Origin: Saxidomus purpurata
Taxonomy: Eukaryota; Mollusca; Bivalvia; Venerida; Veneridae
Direction: 5' to 3'
Length of the DNA: 64,000 bases
Assembly: GCA_022818135.1 (NCBI GenBank)
Contig: JAFMSR010000007.1
Coordinates: 27,120,980-27,184,979, forward strand
Shown one piece after another: positions 37,069 to 49,797 of the stretch. The translations under genes were made by a program, and so were the position numbers. The notes beneath the pieces are model-generated. The model ran no database searches and was not told the origin of the DNA. It was given only the letters and a program-made list of their open reading frames with translations. How positions within the stretch are numbered: position 1 is the first letter of the stretch; the number at the start of each line of letters is the position of its first letter.

Positions 37069-37834
37069 AATGTATTACCTAAGGACACTATGGGTATGAC
37101 GACGAAACCGTTGTTCGAATCCTAGACCCCCGGATTCCATTCAAAACAAACGCCGTAGCCACGAGACGTCCGCGGTATGTGTGATGTACATTGCATCACG
37201 ATGTTCACAGATGTATTTGTTTAACAATGAAGATTTTTTAAAATTGAAATACCGTAGTACTGCTATAGTTTTAAATTCTGAGATTATTCACAGTGGTGAT
37301 CCTACGGCTTTGAATTCAGAGGGCATCTGACACTCAGAGCAGCTATTTCTGGCTTAAGAAACAGATGGTGTAGAATGTTATTTGTTTATTTTTAAATAAT
37401 TTTTTGCGTCTCTATGATAGATATCTTTATTTCCTCCACATCTGGGAGAGCACAATAAACACATACACAGAACAAAACATCAAACATACAAAGCACTATA
37501 TATACACTATATATACACTACATATATTACATCATCACATACATATGTATCACGCCAATGTATTTTTCCTTGGAATGACATTGCACTAACAAGCACGAGT
37601 AAAGCAACTGAATACCGTTTAAAACATCAATTTCAGTTGGAAACGGCCTAATAATATATCAGTTTTAAGAATAAAGTAATGTTTTGGCATGCTATCCTAA
37701 AATCTGAACCAACCTTGATAATTATTTGTTCATTTGTAATTATGTATATGTACCACTCTTCAAAGTTGCAGGAAATAAAGATATATATATGTCGCGATAG
37801 ATATTTAATTACTATTGGGACAAATTTGATAAAT

Positions 37835-37912
37835 GGCCGGTAAGCTCAGTCGGGAGAGCATTAACACAACTTTGCAAGATAGTTATATTGGTTCGAATCT
37901 CGGTCAATGTCC
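37835..37912 (+). repeat. tRNA-like SINE head fragment
   Basis: GGCCGGTAAGCTCAGTCGGG with AGAGCA (A box) and GGTTCGAATCTC (B box) lie 30-odd bp apart. The acceptor ends do not pair and no SINE body is recognised downstream. Confidence 0.45.
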
Positions 37913-38620
37913 TTTTTTCCTCTCACTTTGTGACATTTGGTGCCTTCCGACTGAACAAAATTATTTTTTACTATAAAAATCTAGCTATCAATCGCTTTGA
38001 TATACTAAATTTTGCGCCGACTATCTCTTTTAAAGGTAGTTCTTGTTCACTGTTGAAGCAGCAAAAAGGGTTAGCTCTGTACATGTAACTACATGTTGAA
38101 TGCTTTACCTCGGAATCTTGGTACATGTATGTGTTCGATGCTTTTACATTTCGGTTTACGGACAGACGCTATCGTCAAATATGTTTTATTAGTCTGACAA
38201 CTGGAGCAACAGACACCGCAAGTAAAAGATACATAGTAAAAAGTATGGAACGCAATGACTGTCTTATCATGACTTGTTTGCTTATATACTTAAAAAAGTT
38301 AATTGCTCCTCCTCCGCCCCGACATTTTTTCCTGGAAAAGCCCTTTGTATGCTTTTAGCCAATACATATAGGATCTGTCATGAGTTGTCATTTTATGTAA
38401 GCTTTTATTAAACTAGTTCAGGAAAATGTTATTTCAGTCTGACAAGTGTAATAACATATTCCTGACTTCTTTAATTAAAGTTTGTATGAAATAACGTTTG
38501 TCTGATTCTTGCATTCAACACTCTGTGCACAATAATTACTCGTGTGAAACATCCGGATTCGTTTAAATCCGGCAATATACGGTATCGTTCGGAAATAACC
38601 TAACCATCTTATCATAACGA
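37913..38620. other. No recognised feature
   Basis: AT-rich. Open frames at 37888-38358 show no domain, signal peptide or splice context that would support a gene. Confidence 0.45.
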
Positions 38621-38935
38621 TGTAACTACCGCATATAATGGGGAAACTACCGCATATAAAGAAATTACTATCGCATATAATGCTGGAAGCACATCATATA
38701 AGGAAATCGCATGTACAGCATATAATGCGAGATCCACAGCGTATATAAACGAAAGTACAACAAATAATGTTATTTGCACTGCATATAAGGATAAATGCAC
38801 CACACATAATGGACTCAGTCACTACCACATATATTTATGTTTGCACATCATATAATGTAAAAGGCACCACGTATAAAGTTTTATCTACTACACACAATAA
38901 TAAATCTACTGACGTAACGTCAAAAGTTGCGACCC
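38621..38935. repeat. Degenerate minisatellite, unit about 23 bp
   Basis: The phrase CTACCGCATATAATGGGGAA and its variants (GCATATAAAG, TCATATAAGG, GCGTATATAAAC, ACATATATTT) recur about 13 times. The minus-strand ORF with repeated LYAV is a by-product. Confidence 0.8.
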
Positions 38936-39789
38936 ACGTAAAATTTGTACAAATCATCACGTTATTTTTATGAATAAGTACAGATTGAATGTACGGATTT
39001 TCGTGTGATACATACTAAAATGTAGTATTTTGAATTCGCTATCAAATGATATTAAAACTAAAATGCTAAATAAGCCATATCGAAACAATAATAAGGGTTA
39101 AAACACCATGAAAGTGCTGAACGTGGTATGTAACCTGTAACAAAAAGAATTGACGGTGAAACCTGTATTGTCTATAAAATAAATATTTTGTGTCCAAACA
39201 GCATGAAAACTCGGCATAAATGTCCTTTGGTATGCATATCTTATTCCTCTTAATTTGACAGTTAAAGGTGATACAATTAAAAAGAAACAAGCGTTTTCAG
39301 CAACGGGTAAACTATGTAACCTTCGTTAAAATTTGTATTTTTTTCAGGGGACTTTGTGTTCAAATGCAGTTGCAATAAAAGCTACTGCATATAATTCTAA
39401 TATAGTTTCATTTACGAGGTTCGCCTTAGCTAGAGCACCAGTAACCGTTGTTTAGAGAAGATACCCCGTTATTTTACTGACCAAAATATCGCTTAAACGA
39501 GTTCTTAAAATTGTCCAGTTTCTGAAAATTCCTACCGCTAATGTACCCTTGTTCTGAATTTCATTCGATTTCTTCAAACAAGGTATAATTTTATTTGTTA
39601 AGTAGTATGGATGTATTTCGCATTGATTAAGCTTCAAAATACTGACTTCTTTTTTAAAATGCGCATACAAACATGTCCAGTGCTAACTCGTGAACGAGTT
39701 CTTAAAAATGTCCAGTTGATGAAAATGATGTCGACATTGACAAAGAAACTATTTCGTCTAGATCATTTGTTTTGTTCCGCGGTAAAAAT

Positions 39790-40205
39790 AAAAAAGAAAG
39801 CCACATATGGAACATTTCATAATCGATTGGACGCGTTTTTACACATTAAACAAAGAAGGGAAATATCGGTTTAATCCTTATAAATCAAAACACGTTTAAT
39901 TAATCGTTTTTGCTTCGGTCAAACAAATAAATATTATTTTTTCTCTTGATAACTGTGTAAATTTTAAAAAGATTAGTTTGGTCTTTCGCCTACCTTTTTT
40001 AATTAAAAAAGTACCACCGCATTTTCCGTATGAAATGTGAAGGCTTGCATAACTTTTAGTCGATTTGTTGGGTCATTTGTCTCAATAGTTTGACCCATAT
40101 AAAGAACATCATTTAAAAGATCGTTTTTGCTTCAGTGATATCGGCAAGGAAATTATATCAACTACAAATTAGTGTAAAATAAATAAAATATTTGTAGGAT
40201 TTCGC
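39790..40205 (+). repeat. Diverged duplicate block, copy A (partner at 44815)
   Basis: Shared lines in order: AAAGCC, CTTTCGCCTACCTTTTT, GTCATTTGTCTCAATAGTTTG, AACATCATTTAAAAGATC and TTCAGTGATATCGGCAAGG. The same order occurs at 44815-45170 with many indels. Confidence 0.55.
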
Positions 40206-43200
40206 TTACCTTTACAATATTTTTGATAAGCACGGTCACTTAAAAATGTAATCGTAATACAGATCGGGTGCGTCCGTAGTTTTCACGGAAGTTGTCGAAT
40301 TATGTCGTATTTAAATCGTGGTGATTGTGTAGGTCTTGTTGCTTTAAACCAGGATGGCATAATAATATAAAGAGGAAATAAGTGAACGATGATTGTACCG
40401 ATTTAACGAGTCTCGGTACCCTTTATCCTTGACGTGTGTAAATTGAGTACTAAGTAAATTAAAAGGACTGCATTTGGTTAAAGTTAGATATGTATTGTAG
40501 CAAATTGACTTATTTTGACACTTGTTTTAACTCAACGTAAACAGGCAGATGTAACACCTGTGAAAAAGAAAATAATTTGTGCAGATTTTGACACATTTTC
40601 ACGGGAAATAGTCTTACATTGTAAATAATATAGTGGGGTAATGTCACACAAATACACATGCGTACATTGTATGTCACTTTCAAATTGTGACACTTATTTT
40701 ATACAAATAATTTGTTTTCAGAGTCCTTACGTCCGGGTAGATCTCAGCTGTCATAAATGTGGTGTTGGTTTTTTTGCTATTTGTGCACATTTTGACAATT
40801 GCCGACAATAAATGTATGCTTTATTATCCTTTTTGATTTTAGTCGGTTTTGCAGACATTACATTGTAATCTAATATGCAGTATGCACAATGAGGGTTTCA
40901 AAAGGTTGGGATGGTTTTAGTATTTATCTGCATGAATATAAAACCTCAAACAAACATCAGGATTAAATTACTGTATTTGATATGAAGAAGCCGCCGTTCG
41001 CTAATATGAAATAAACCTGACTAAACTTTAAATTTATGAAAGTTTAAAATCTATCACAATATTTATTTGTGCATGGTGATACAATTTCAATTTGATTTTC
41101 TTACAAAGAAAAAGCTGGGACGAATTATTGCTCCGGGAAAAAGGCAACTCGACACTTTAGTAGCACAGTTGAATCAAAAGCAGTTTTGTCCGCTCTAAAT
41201 ACTAGTAAATACGAGTACATGCAATATCTTATCTTACTTTTTATTCACTTCTCATGAGCTTACCTAATACTTTAACACATTGACAAACAATTTGAAAAGA
41301 CTTAAGTATACTTCTGTCAACGAAAAGAACATGTGAACAAAAATGAAAAGTGATACTTTTACTAGAAATGGCTGTTTTATAGTAAGTTATTCGGAAACGA
41401 CTATAATAATTCATTACATGCATTTCATTGTCAATATTTCGCAACTCTGAATAAAATAACTAACGATATAGGCACGCAGAAGATTAAGTTTAAAATCGTC
41501 TGCAATTTTTTTTGTTATCATACATTAACTGTGTCGTCTGCTCTTAAAAGTTTAAATAATCAGAGAAATAAAAACGGGTTTTAATGAATGATTCACATCA
41601 GATATAAATTCGTTGTCATGCAAGAAAGCTAAATTTAGTAGCAAAATAAGGAAAGTCCTCTACTAAAATAACACACTGTCCGATAAATAGCCAAATTCTA
41701 AATATAAATAAGGATTCCAGTAATCAAACGGTGGTTACGCAAAGAGTTGAAAATAGTTTTAAAGCATCATTGACCACACCTTATGTAGAGGTATGTATAA
41801 AACATACATTCCTACCATACGATGGGAACCTAAATCCGCGCTATTTATATAACAGCTTTGTCAAAAAGCAGCGTAAATTCTCAGGTTTCGTTACATTTTT
41901 ATGCTCTGGCCAGACTATCTATACAACGACTATGGAAGAAAATCAATGCCAAAATTGCATCTTGCTTTATGCCATTTAAACTTGTAGTTTGTCATTACAT
42001 GTAAGCCTTTGCTTTGTCTTATGTCATCAAATGATTTCTTGATGCTGGATATTGCTTTCCGTTAGATAATTCCTTATGTTAAATGCTTCCTCACACAGCT
42101 GATTCAGAAGTTGTTCACTCTTAGCTCTACTAAAAACTTTTTTTGAATGTAGAACCTACTGATTATGTCTTATCGTTTACTAGATGTACTTGCTGCTAAC
42201 CCTTATTTCGCCATGTCTTGTCCATTCCTTTTACATAAGAATCTACAGTACATGTATGTCAGTCAGCAGATCATAGCACGTGATGCACGTATAATATAAA
42301 ATTTCAACTAAACACTAGGAGACGCTGCTTAGATGAATACATCGATAGTTGTCGTAAACTCAACGATATCACACAGCTATGGAAAGTCTTTATTCCTTGT
42401 ACTTATCTCGTAGCCTCTGTAGGACCTTTTTTGGCGAGATATACTATTCAGGTGTACTGGCTTAATAATCATAGTCTGACCAAAGAACATGGAAATGTGT
42501 CGAACCCCTTTGCGTGATAACGGTGTTGTCAAGCAAATGAAATAACAATAATTCTCCAAGGGACAATACTCTGAAGCCAATCTCCTCAAAAGGGCAAACC
42601 AACTCAGTGAGGGTATGGTCTATCTGCCCCACGCCCCAACTCCTACTTTACCACTACGTCAAAGAAACAGTTACTGTATGGAGGCTATATCAACATCTCA
42701 AGAATGTTTAAATTTAAAAAATCAGACACACCTGATACAAATGCAGACAATTTAAGACAAAACTTGAAAACGACCTTGGACACGATTTTACCATGTTTTA
42801 AAATTTCAGTTTACTCACGTTCGCTTACAGACCCATGGACCGCGTGCAAACATAAAGCAGACATGTCGTGCTCAAGCCTAAGTTTATTGATATCTAGGAT
42901 AACGCGAGCTCTCATACACAAACAAAGTGGCTGCGTAAAAACATCCAATGTGTTATACCGCAGAACATTAAAAGAGAGCCCTGTAAACTCATCTGAGAAC
43001 TAAAACGTGTTTGACATTCAAACCATTTTTTAAGCTTGCATGCAGATACTTTTCTGTTTGATCAGTGTTGATGGCACAGGATCCCGTGAGAAAAGTTGAT
43101 GCGAGTGATTTTCATATTAAGCTGAGATGGCCTACTGAGCGACCATGACCTTAACCAAAGAGCGGATGGATATATAATTATTATGTTTATAGGTCCATGA

Positions 43201-43540
43201 TGTCGTTAAGAAAATGTTCCCACTGTATTTTTGTTTTATGTTACAAGTATTTAATTTACATACAAAAAAGTTATTTTTTTAATTTTGCTAATTTGCCGCA
43301 AAATAATAGCGTTAATCAAATCGAAATCGCCTGATCGAAATCGCCTATATTGCCAAGTTCTTTAAATAGATGTAGTATAGACGTTTTGATATTCGGAGGC
43401 ATAAAAGAAACTCGCCAGTGTACTGGGTGTTGCCCTCAGGGACATAAACCACTTCTGTATGTACGCCATTGGGAATCCTGCTATTATATCTGTGATATTG
43501 TATACAATGCCATGTAATTACACATTTTCTACGTAACCGA
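40206..43540. other. No recognised feature over 3.3 kb
   Basis: AT-rich and without visible repeats, terminal inverted repeats or convincing exons. The longest open frame (42704-43003, 99 codons) has no recognised domain and no conserved-looking splice ends. Confidence 0.5.
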
Positions 43541-43549
43541 CCTTTTTCT

Positions 43550-44660
43550 ACGAATAAAAGATGACTAACACTTCAAGTTAAAATCACTTTTCGTAGATAT
43601 TCAGGAGTATGTGTTAATAGTGCGCTCTCTTAAGGCCAAAAAATGCTGCTTTCAACGTTTGGTTAATCGATCCCGTGTAACATATTTGATGCGTAATACG
43701 CTCCTTTTCTACGATTAAAGTTGAAAAACACCTCCTTTACATAATTTTTGTTAATATTCAGCGTTTGTATTTCAATAATCTTCTTTTTTTAAAATCAACA
43801 CGCAGTTTTTGGTAGGCTATCTAAAATGTTTGCCTTGGTTATTAAACTTGAATGAATTGAGATAGAGTTTCGATAGTTTAAACTTGTATGTGTGTATTTA
43901 ATGTGATGATTTTAAATTACATTAAGGAGGGTCATTTTTGTACCCCTACCTTCATTTTGGCGTTTCTCAATTTAGTCACAAAATGTGAGGTCAAAATATC
44001 TTTTTTTCAAAAATGTGTTGTTTTTTCACTGAAATATTCCTATTGTGTCTAAGTTAGTGCGCGTGAACTTTGTTTTAGTTAAGGCCATTAAAATCCTACT
44101 TTCATATAGAAATTTGAATGGAAACGTATACAATGCACATGTTATATAACACATTGGAGGTAAGATCTGCGTAATCTGTTATCCTTTGCTACGACCATGA
44201 AATTGGATGAAATACACCTCCATTTTTTTAAATAATTTTTCGCTTTTAGATATTCAGGTACTGTCTTAGTCGTGTAAAAATGTAGTCGATTTATCAAACT
44301 TCTTTTAAATAATAGAATTCCAGTCGAACACGACATTACTTTTTGGTAGGTTTCTTCTATCTAAAATGTTTGGTCGAGCTTGGACTACATAAAGCTTAAA
44401 CTTGAACTTGTTCACACAAAATTGGAGATAGAGTTTCGATAATGTGTTAAGCACTTGTAATGTGTGTATTTAATTTGGTGATGATTTTAAATTACAAAAT
44501 TCTTAAGGAGGGTCATTTTTGTACCCCTACCTTCATTTTGGCACTTTCTCAATTTAGTCCGACAACAATGTGAGGTTCCAGATTTATATTTTTGGTTAAA
44601 TGATAAATGTAATGTCATATTTTCACTGAAAGATATTCCTATTAGTGTCTAAGTTTACTA
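43550..44660 (+). repeat. Two to three diverged tandem units of about 580 bp
   Basis: AAGGAGGGTCATTTTTGTACCCCTACC occurs at 43925 and 44502. Before each come TTTTTGGTAGG, CTATCTAAAATGTTTG, GAGATAGAGTTTCGATA and GTGTGTATTTAAT. A third partial start (TTTTCTACGA..AAAG..GATATTCAGG) lies near 43550. Spacing is about 577 bp. Confidence 0.7.
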
Positions 44661-44814
44661 CAGCTGTTTTGTTTTAGCTTCAAATCTGACATCATTTTTG
44701 ACCAGCATATACTATAAGCAAACTGGAATGAGTTTAAAAAGGTCCAGTTGAGAAAAGGACAAGTCAGAGATACGTTTCATTGGAGGTAAGAATCTACTTT
44801 ATCTGTTATTCACT

Positions 44815-45175
44815 CCGCGTAAAAAAAAACGAAAGCCTACTGGATATTGGCTCACAATTGATTGCGCGTTTTACCATTATTTTGAATGTATATATTGGTC
44901 TAACTTTTAGATCAAAACTACGGTGACTATCGTTCTTAGTCAAACAGTAAATATGATTTTTTCCCTTGTAGCTGATATATCAAAAAGTATCTTTCGCCTA
45001 CTTTTTAATGAAATAGATTTACCTGTCGAAATGCAGACATGCTACTTATTTTGATTCATTGCCAATAGTTTGCCCTTCTAAGACATCATTTAAAAAAAAA
45101 ATCTTTTTTTCAGTGATCAGAAGGTCTGGGGACTACAAAATTGCTATGTATACATTTGCAAATTTGTTTAAACTA
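44815..45175 (+). repeat. Diverged duplicate block, copy B (partner at 39790)
   Basis: This is the counterpart of 39790-40205, directly upstream of the LINE remnant. Confidence 0.5.
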
Positions 45176-45215
45176 AACTACAAAATTCTTAAGACGTACC
45201 CTTGGTACAGAAAGG

Positions 45216-45966
45216 ACAACAAACCTTGAGGCACTGTATGGAGAACTAGGCCGACTACCTATGTATGTTCACAGAAAGATTATTATGATTAAGTTTTGGG
45301 TGAAACTGATTAAATATAATGAATCATCACTTGTCAAGAAAGTATATTCATATTAAAGTCAGATATAGAACGTGACGCGAACTGGGCTTTTCAGATCAAA
45401 CACATTTTACAGGACCATGGATATAATTATATTTGGGATCAGCAATTCGAACTTGGGTCAATACCTTTTGAATCAATAAAACAGAGAATAATTGATGTAT
45501 ATTACGGTACTAAAATATTAATAATTCAAATCGTTTGGAAACATATTGTATTTTTAAGCATGCCTTTGAGATTGAAAGATATCTAAATGTAATAAGCGAC
45601 AGTAAATACAGATTTGCCCTGGCGAGATTCAGAACCTCATCCCACGAGCTTCATATAGAAGCTGGCCGTGATACTAATACCCCTAGACAGCAAAGGGTCT
45701 GTTTGTCATGCAGTATGAATTTACCGGAAACGGAATATCATTTTCTTCTAGTTTGCCCAAAATATAGCGATTTAAGAAAAAAAAAACACTTTAAAACTTA
45801 TTATTGTCACTGGCCAAATATTCTGAAATTTGAACAGCTTCTGTCATCCAAATCTAAAAGTCTTATTCATTCTCAGTTTGTCAACATACATATACTTTGC
45901 TATGAAATTGAGAATTTCATAGAGTTATACACACTTTCACAGATAGACTATACCGTACATTATTGA
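45216..45966 (+). pseudogene. LINE (non-LTR retrotransposon) ORF2 3'-end remnant
   Basis: This is the C-terminal part of a retrotransposon polyprotein, downstream of the reverse-transcriptase core. Three frames must be joined. 45216-45353 reads TTNLEALYGELGRLPMYVHR and onward to a stop. 45359 to about 45515 reads SDIERDANWAFQIKH and onward. 45535-45966 ends the ORF with KYRFALARFRTSSHELHIEAGR and a zinc-binding-like CLSC-x10-H-x4-C block. The pattern GELGR-P, then R-x-x-x-A-x-x-R-x-S-S-H-x-L, then C-x2-C...H-x4-C is typical of L2/CR1/RTE-like LINEs in molluscs and fish. At least one stop and two frame changes show the copy is dead. The 5' part is absent. Confidence 0.8.
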
Positions 45967-46923
45967 AATGCACGAATAATGTAACATGTCATTTTTCTTA
46001 TTATGAAATACTCTGTTGCGATATATGCATTGGTTGCGAACTTTAGAATACACATGGCTCGATTAAAGGGAGGCTAACTGCCGAAAAACCCAAGCTTACC
46101 AATAAATGGATTATCTCCCATCAAATAGACGATCTAAGCCTTGGTACCGAAGAGACGACAAGCTTTCGTTATATTTTAATGAATATAACAACTTGCTCTT
46201 TTGCAAAACTTGTCTTACTATATTATATCTATACCACTTTATATGTTATTATGAGGTATAGGTTAAAAGCATTGTAGTTATGCTTAATACCGAATACACT
46301 TTGGAATTTGAATTGGAATATTATAAATACCACCAAAAAGATGGCCTGCTCACTCGAAAATCTCGACCGTTGGTTACGTCTACCGTTCCATTTCGCAAAT
46401 GCGTTTTGTTAAACCGTAATTTTCACACATACGAATTTTTCACCACCTCTTAGTACAAACGAAAATTAATCAGTCCGTTTAGAGTTCGTTTTATTAGCTA
46501 CTGAGGGCGTTTTGAGCCATGAGAGCTCCTTACCAGCCGCCGTATCAGTTGGCAAGTGTAGCCTTGCTCCTGGATTTCATTTTTGTACGAGGGCTGTTAT
46601 GACAGTAATTGCCCTAAAATTAGTCCGAATACACAAAAGAATTATGGCCATTGACAAAGCAAAAGAACTGCTAGTACATTTTGGTTTATGCCAAGGGCCA
46701 TAACTGAAATGTCGAAGTAAGCACGAGTGTCGCACTACTTAAAGTTTCTACACGTTTTCATGTAATGATAAATATTTGTACCAAGTCATTCTATAATCCC
46801 ACTATGCATGTCAAAGTTATGCACCAAACACAAACAAAGCCATCACTATACTTACAGTGCCTGGCCAATATAGAGCACGCAACGTCATGGACAATTACGT
46901 ATTCTTGAAACCTCTGTCAATCT
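45967..46923. other. No recognised gene
   Basis: The first 350 bp may include the 3' untranslated tail of the LINE. CTAAGCCTTGGTACCGAAGA at 46135 resembles ACGTACCCTTGGTACAGAAA at 45194, just before the coding remnant. The rest shows nothing. Confidence 0.4.
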
Positions 46924-46929
46924 TTTGCG

Positions 46930-47794
46930 TACGGAAGCCCAATAGTGCCAATTTGTTTGTTTTTTTTATTTGTTTTTTTCGACATAACTAAGTTGAAAAT
47001 TCAACAAACTAAGTTGAATATTCAAGATACTAAGTTGAAAATTCAAGATAGTCAGTTGAATATTCAAGATAATTCAAGATACTAAGTAGAAAATTCAAGA
47101 TACTAAGTTGAATATTCAAAATACTAAGCTGAAAATTCAGGATACTAAGTTGAAAATTCAAGATAGTCAGTTGAAAATTCAAGATACTAAGTTGAAAATT
47201 CAAGATACTAAGTTGAATATTCAAGATAATTCAAGATACTAAGTTGAATATTCAACATACTAAGTAGAAATTTCAAGATACTAAGTTGAAAATTCAACTT
47301 ACTAATTTGAAAATTCAACAAACTGATTTTCAACAAAGAATCTTGAATTTTCAACTTACTAAGTTGAATTTTCAACTTAATAAGTTAAATTTTCAACTTA
47401 GTAAGTTAAATTTTCAACTTAGTATCTTGAATTTTTAACTTAGTATCTTGAATATTCAGCTTACTAAGTTGAATTTTCAACTATGTATCCTGAATATTCA
47501 ACTTTAGTTAGTGTCTTGAATATTTAACTTAGAAAGTTGAATAATAAACTTAGTATCTTGAATTATCAACTTAGTAAGTTGAAAATTCAAGATACTAAGT
47601 TGAAAATTCAAGCTACGAAGTTGAAAATTCAACTTACTGATTTTCACCTTAGTATCTTGAATTTTCAACTTAATAAGTGAATTTTCAACTTAGTAAGTTG
47701 AATTTTCAACTTAGTATCTTGAATTTTCAACTAAGTAATGTTGAAAAAAAAATCAATTAAATAAACAACAAAGTGGCACTTTTGGGCTTCCGTA
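46930..47794. mobile_element. Foldback element with TIRs and 6-bp target duplication
   Basis: The ends are inverted repeats: TACGGAAGCCCAATAGTGCC on the left and GGCACTTTTGGGCTTCCGTA on the right. TTTGCG is duplicated at 46924-46929 and 47795-47800. Inside are about 20 copies of a 20-21 bp unit (ACTAAGTTGAAAATTCAAGAT), in forward orientation up to about 47330 and mostly in inverse orientation after that. Each unit contains the palindrome TTGAANNTTCAA, so hairpins can form locally as well as end to end. No coding capacity is seen. Confidence 0.85.
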
Positions 47795-47987
47795 TTTGCG
47801 AGTTTATTAATTGGTTATTTCGTTAAACAAAACAACGGTTGTTACTAAATTTAGATGGCCTGGGTTTTAAAATACATGTTCACACACATTTTAAATCACA
47901 ATTTATTTTCGTCACGATTATTACGTCATCAATAACAATGACTCCGCATGGGAAAGATTTGTCACTCGATGAAAAACAAAATATCTG

Positions 47988-48155
47988 AGAGTGCATTAAG
48001 TTCTAGCAGTGCATTCCGGCAGTGCATGAAGTTAGCCCTGCCAGTAGTGCATTGTAGCAGTGCATTTAGTTTTCCCTGTAAGCAGTTCATTGTGGCAGTG
48101 AATAAAATTTACACTGTGTTTCGAATGCAGTACATGCTGGAAGTGCATTTTTTTC
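47988..48155. repeat. Degenerate repeat around GCAGTGCAT
   Basis: GCAGTGCAT, GTAGTGCAT and similar recur nine or so times at roughly 15-25 bp spacing. No coding meaning is seen. Confidence 0.6.
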
Positions 48156-48330
48156 TTATATAAAATGAAATTCCTATTGCTTATTGCTAACTTCTCACAT
48201 TTAATAAATTGGCATATTGTATTCAGGTGCAATTATGTAAAGAGCTTTGTATGTTATTACAGCAATATGAAAAGTGTGTAGATCGTCTACTCTTAGCCAT
48301 TTTAATTCTTTTAACATAGCAATTGAAGGT

Positions 48331-49790
48331 CAGGGGGTCGGACGTAAACGATGTATCTCGGGGCTTTAAGCGAGAATTTGATGTAGTTCTGGTCAAAATG
48401 GCAGAAATTAAATGTTTTTTGGGGGGAGACGGAAAAAAAATTGGTATGGAAATGTTTACTTTTGATTTGATCGAACTGTTATCATGCCCTTTTGTATAGC
48501 CACGTGTAATATATGAAATCGTCACACCCGTTTTGGATCGTGGACCTAAAAATAAACAAGAGGGCCAAGATGGCCCTATATCGCTCACCTTGGTACAAGT
48601 CCACTTGCCTGGTGGAAGATCACTAGATAATGTTATATACCAAATAAGTTTTCCTATATAACACAAATGATCCCCCCCCCGGGCAATGTCAATTTTGACC
48701 CCAGGGGCATAATTTGAACAAGCTTTGAAGAGGTCTACTAGGCAATGCTACATGCCAAATATCTAAGCTCTAGGCCTTGTGGTTTCAGAGAAAAAGATTT
48801 TTAAAGTTTTCCCTATATAAGCCTATGTAAAACTAAGTGACCCCCGGTGCGGGGTCAATTTTGACCCAGGGGTCATAATTTGAACAATCTTGGTAGAGGT
48901 CCACTAGCCAATGCTACATGCCAAATATCTAAGCTCTAGGCCTTGTGGTTTCAAAGAAAAAGATTTTTAAAGTTTTTACTATATAAGCCTATGTAAAACT
49001 AAGTGACCCCCGGTGCGGGGTCAATTTTGATCCGAGGGTCATAATTTGAACAATCTTCGAAGAGGTTCACTAGCCAATGCTACATGCCAAATATCTAAGC
49101 TTTAGGCCTTTTGGTTTCAGAGAAGAAGATTTTTAAAGTTTTTCCTATATATTCCTATGCAAAACTAAGTGACCCCCGGTGCGGGGTCAATTTTGACCCG
49201 GGGGTCATAATTTGAACAATCTTGGTAGAGGTCCACTAGACAATGCTACATGCCAAATATCTAAGCTCTAGGCCTTGTGGTTTCAGAGAAGAAGATTTTT
49301 AAAGTTTTTCCTATTTGTTGCCATAGCAACCAGAGTTCTGCATGGAATGGAATTCTTTGAACAACTTTGATAGAGCTTCATGCAAGGAACATCCCTGCAA
49401 AGTCTCATCAACATTGGCCCAGTGGTTTCAGAGGAGATGTCGTTTGAAGGAAATGGTGGACGGACGGACGGACGGACGCCGGACGGAAAGCGATCCTAAT
49501 AGCTCACTCTGGCACTTTGTGCCAGGTGAGCTAAAAAGTTATTGAAGGGATAAACAGGTCGGTAGTGTTTATATTTGGATTTTCCGCCGTTTTCTCGCAC
49601 GTTTGGACGGTTCAGACCGCTTTACTCGAGCTTGTTTGAATGCATTTCGTATAAACATGATACGATCCATTGTTATGTAATTTGTGCACGTTTCCAGTAC
49701 GAACTATCGCCGATTTTTTAAACTTTAAACCGATTTCGGTGTATCTCGGGTCGTTTTAAGACGAGATACATCGTTTACGTCCGACCCCCC
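48331..49790. mobile_element. TIR transposon (non-autonomous) carrying a nested pearl-like element
   Basis: The left end CAGGGGGTCGGACGTAAACG, continuing ATGTATCTCG, is mirrored by the right end CGAGATACATCGTTTACGTC, continuing CGACCCCCC. TGAAGGT is duplicated at 48324-48330 and 49791-49797. The TIRs are about 28 bp. Once the inserted element at 48555-49536 is removed, about 480 bp of non-coding sequence remains. The CAGGG start and 7-bp duplication recall hAT-like MITEs, but the family is not certain. Confidence 0.75.
48555..49536 (+). mobile_element. Pearl-like element, GGCCAAGATGGCC family, complete
   Basis: The left end is AACAAGAGGGCCAAGATGGCC, with a small palindrome, followed by TATCGCTCACCT. 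The right end is CCAGGTGAGCTAAAAA, so GCTCACCT and AGGTGAGC form a subterminal inverted repeat. The core is about four tandem copies of a 166-bp unit, with ATCTAAGC anchors at 48761, 48927, 49092 and 49259. A GGAC simple repeat (about 49458-49483) follows. This order of termini, 160-bp-type core repeats and microsatellite matches the bivalve pearl elements. It encodes no protein. Confidence 0.8.
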
Positions 49791-49797
49791 TGAAGGT

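Noticed and set aside
38612..38803. Minus-strand hydrophobic frame with repeated LYAV as a membrane protein
   Set aside because: It is a by-product of the CATATAA minisatellite.
42704..43003. A 99-codon open frame
   Set aside because: No recognisable domain, signal peptide or splice context, and no similar frame elsewhere in the window.
47030..47224. Minus-strand frame with repeated LSILNFQ
   Set aside because: It is a 21-bp repeat unit (multiple of three) read through in the foldback element.
46930..47794. CRISPR-like array of 21-bp repeats
   Set aside because: The repeats have no unique spacers, change orientation midway and are bounded by TIRs and a target duplication, in a eukaryotic genome.
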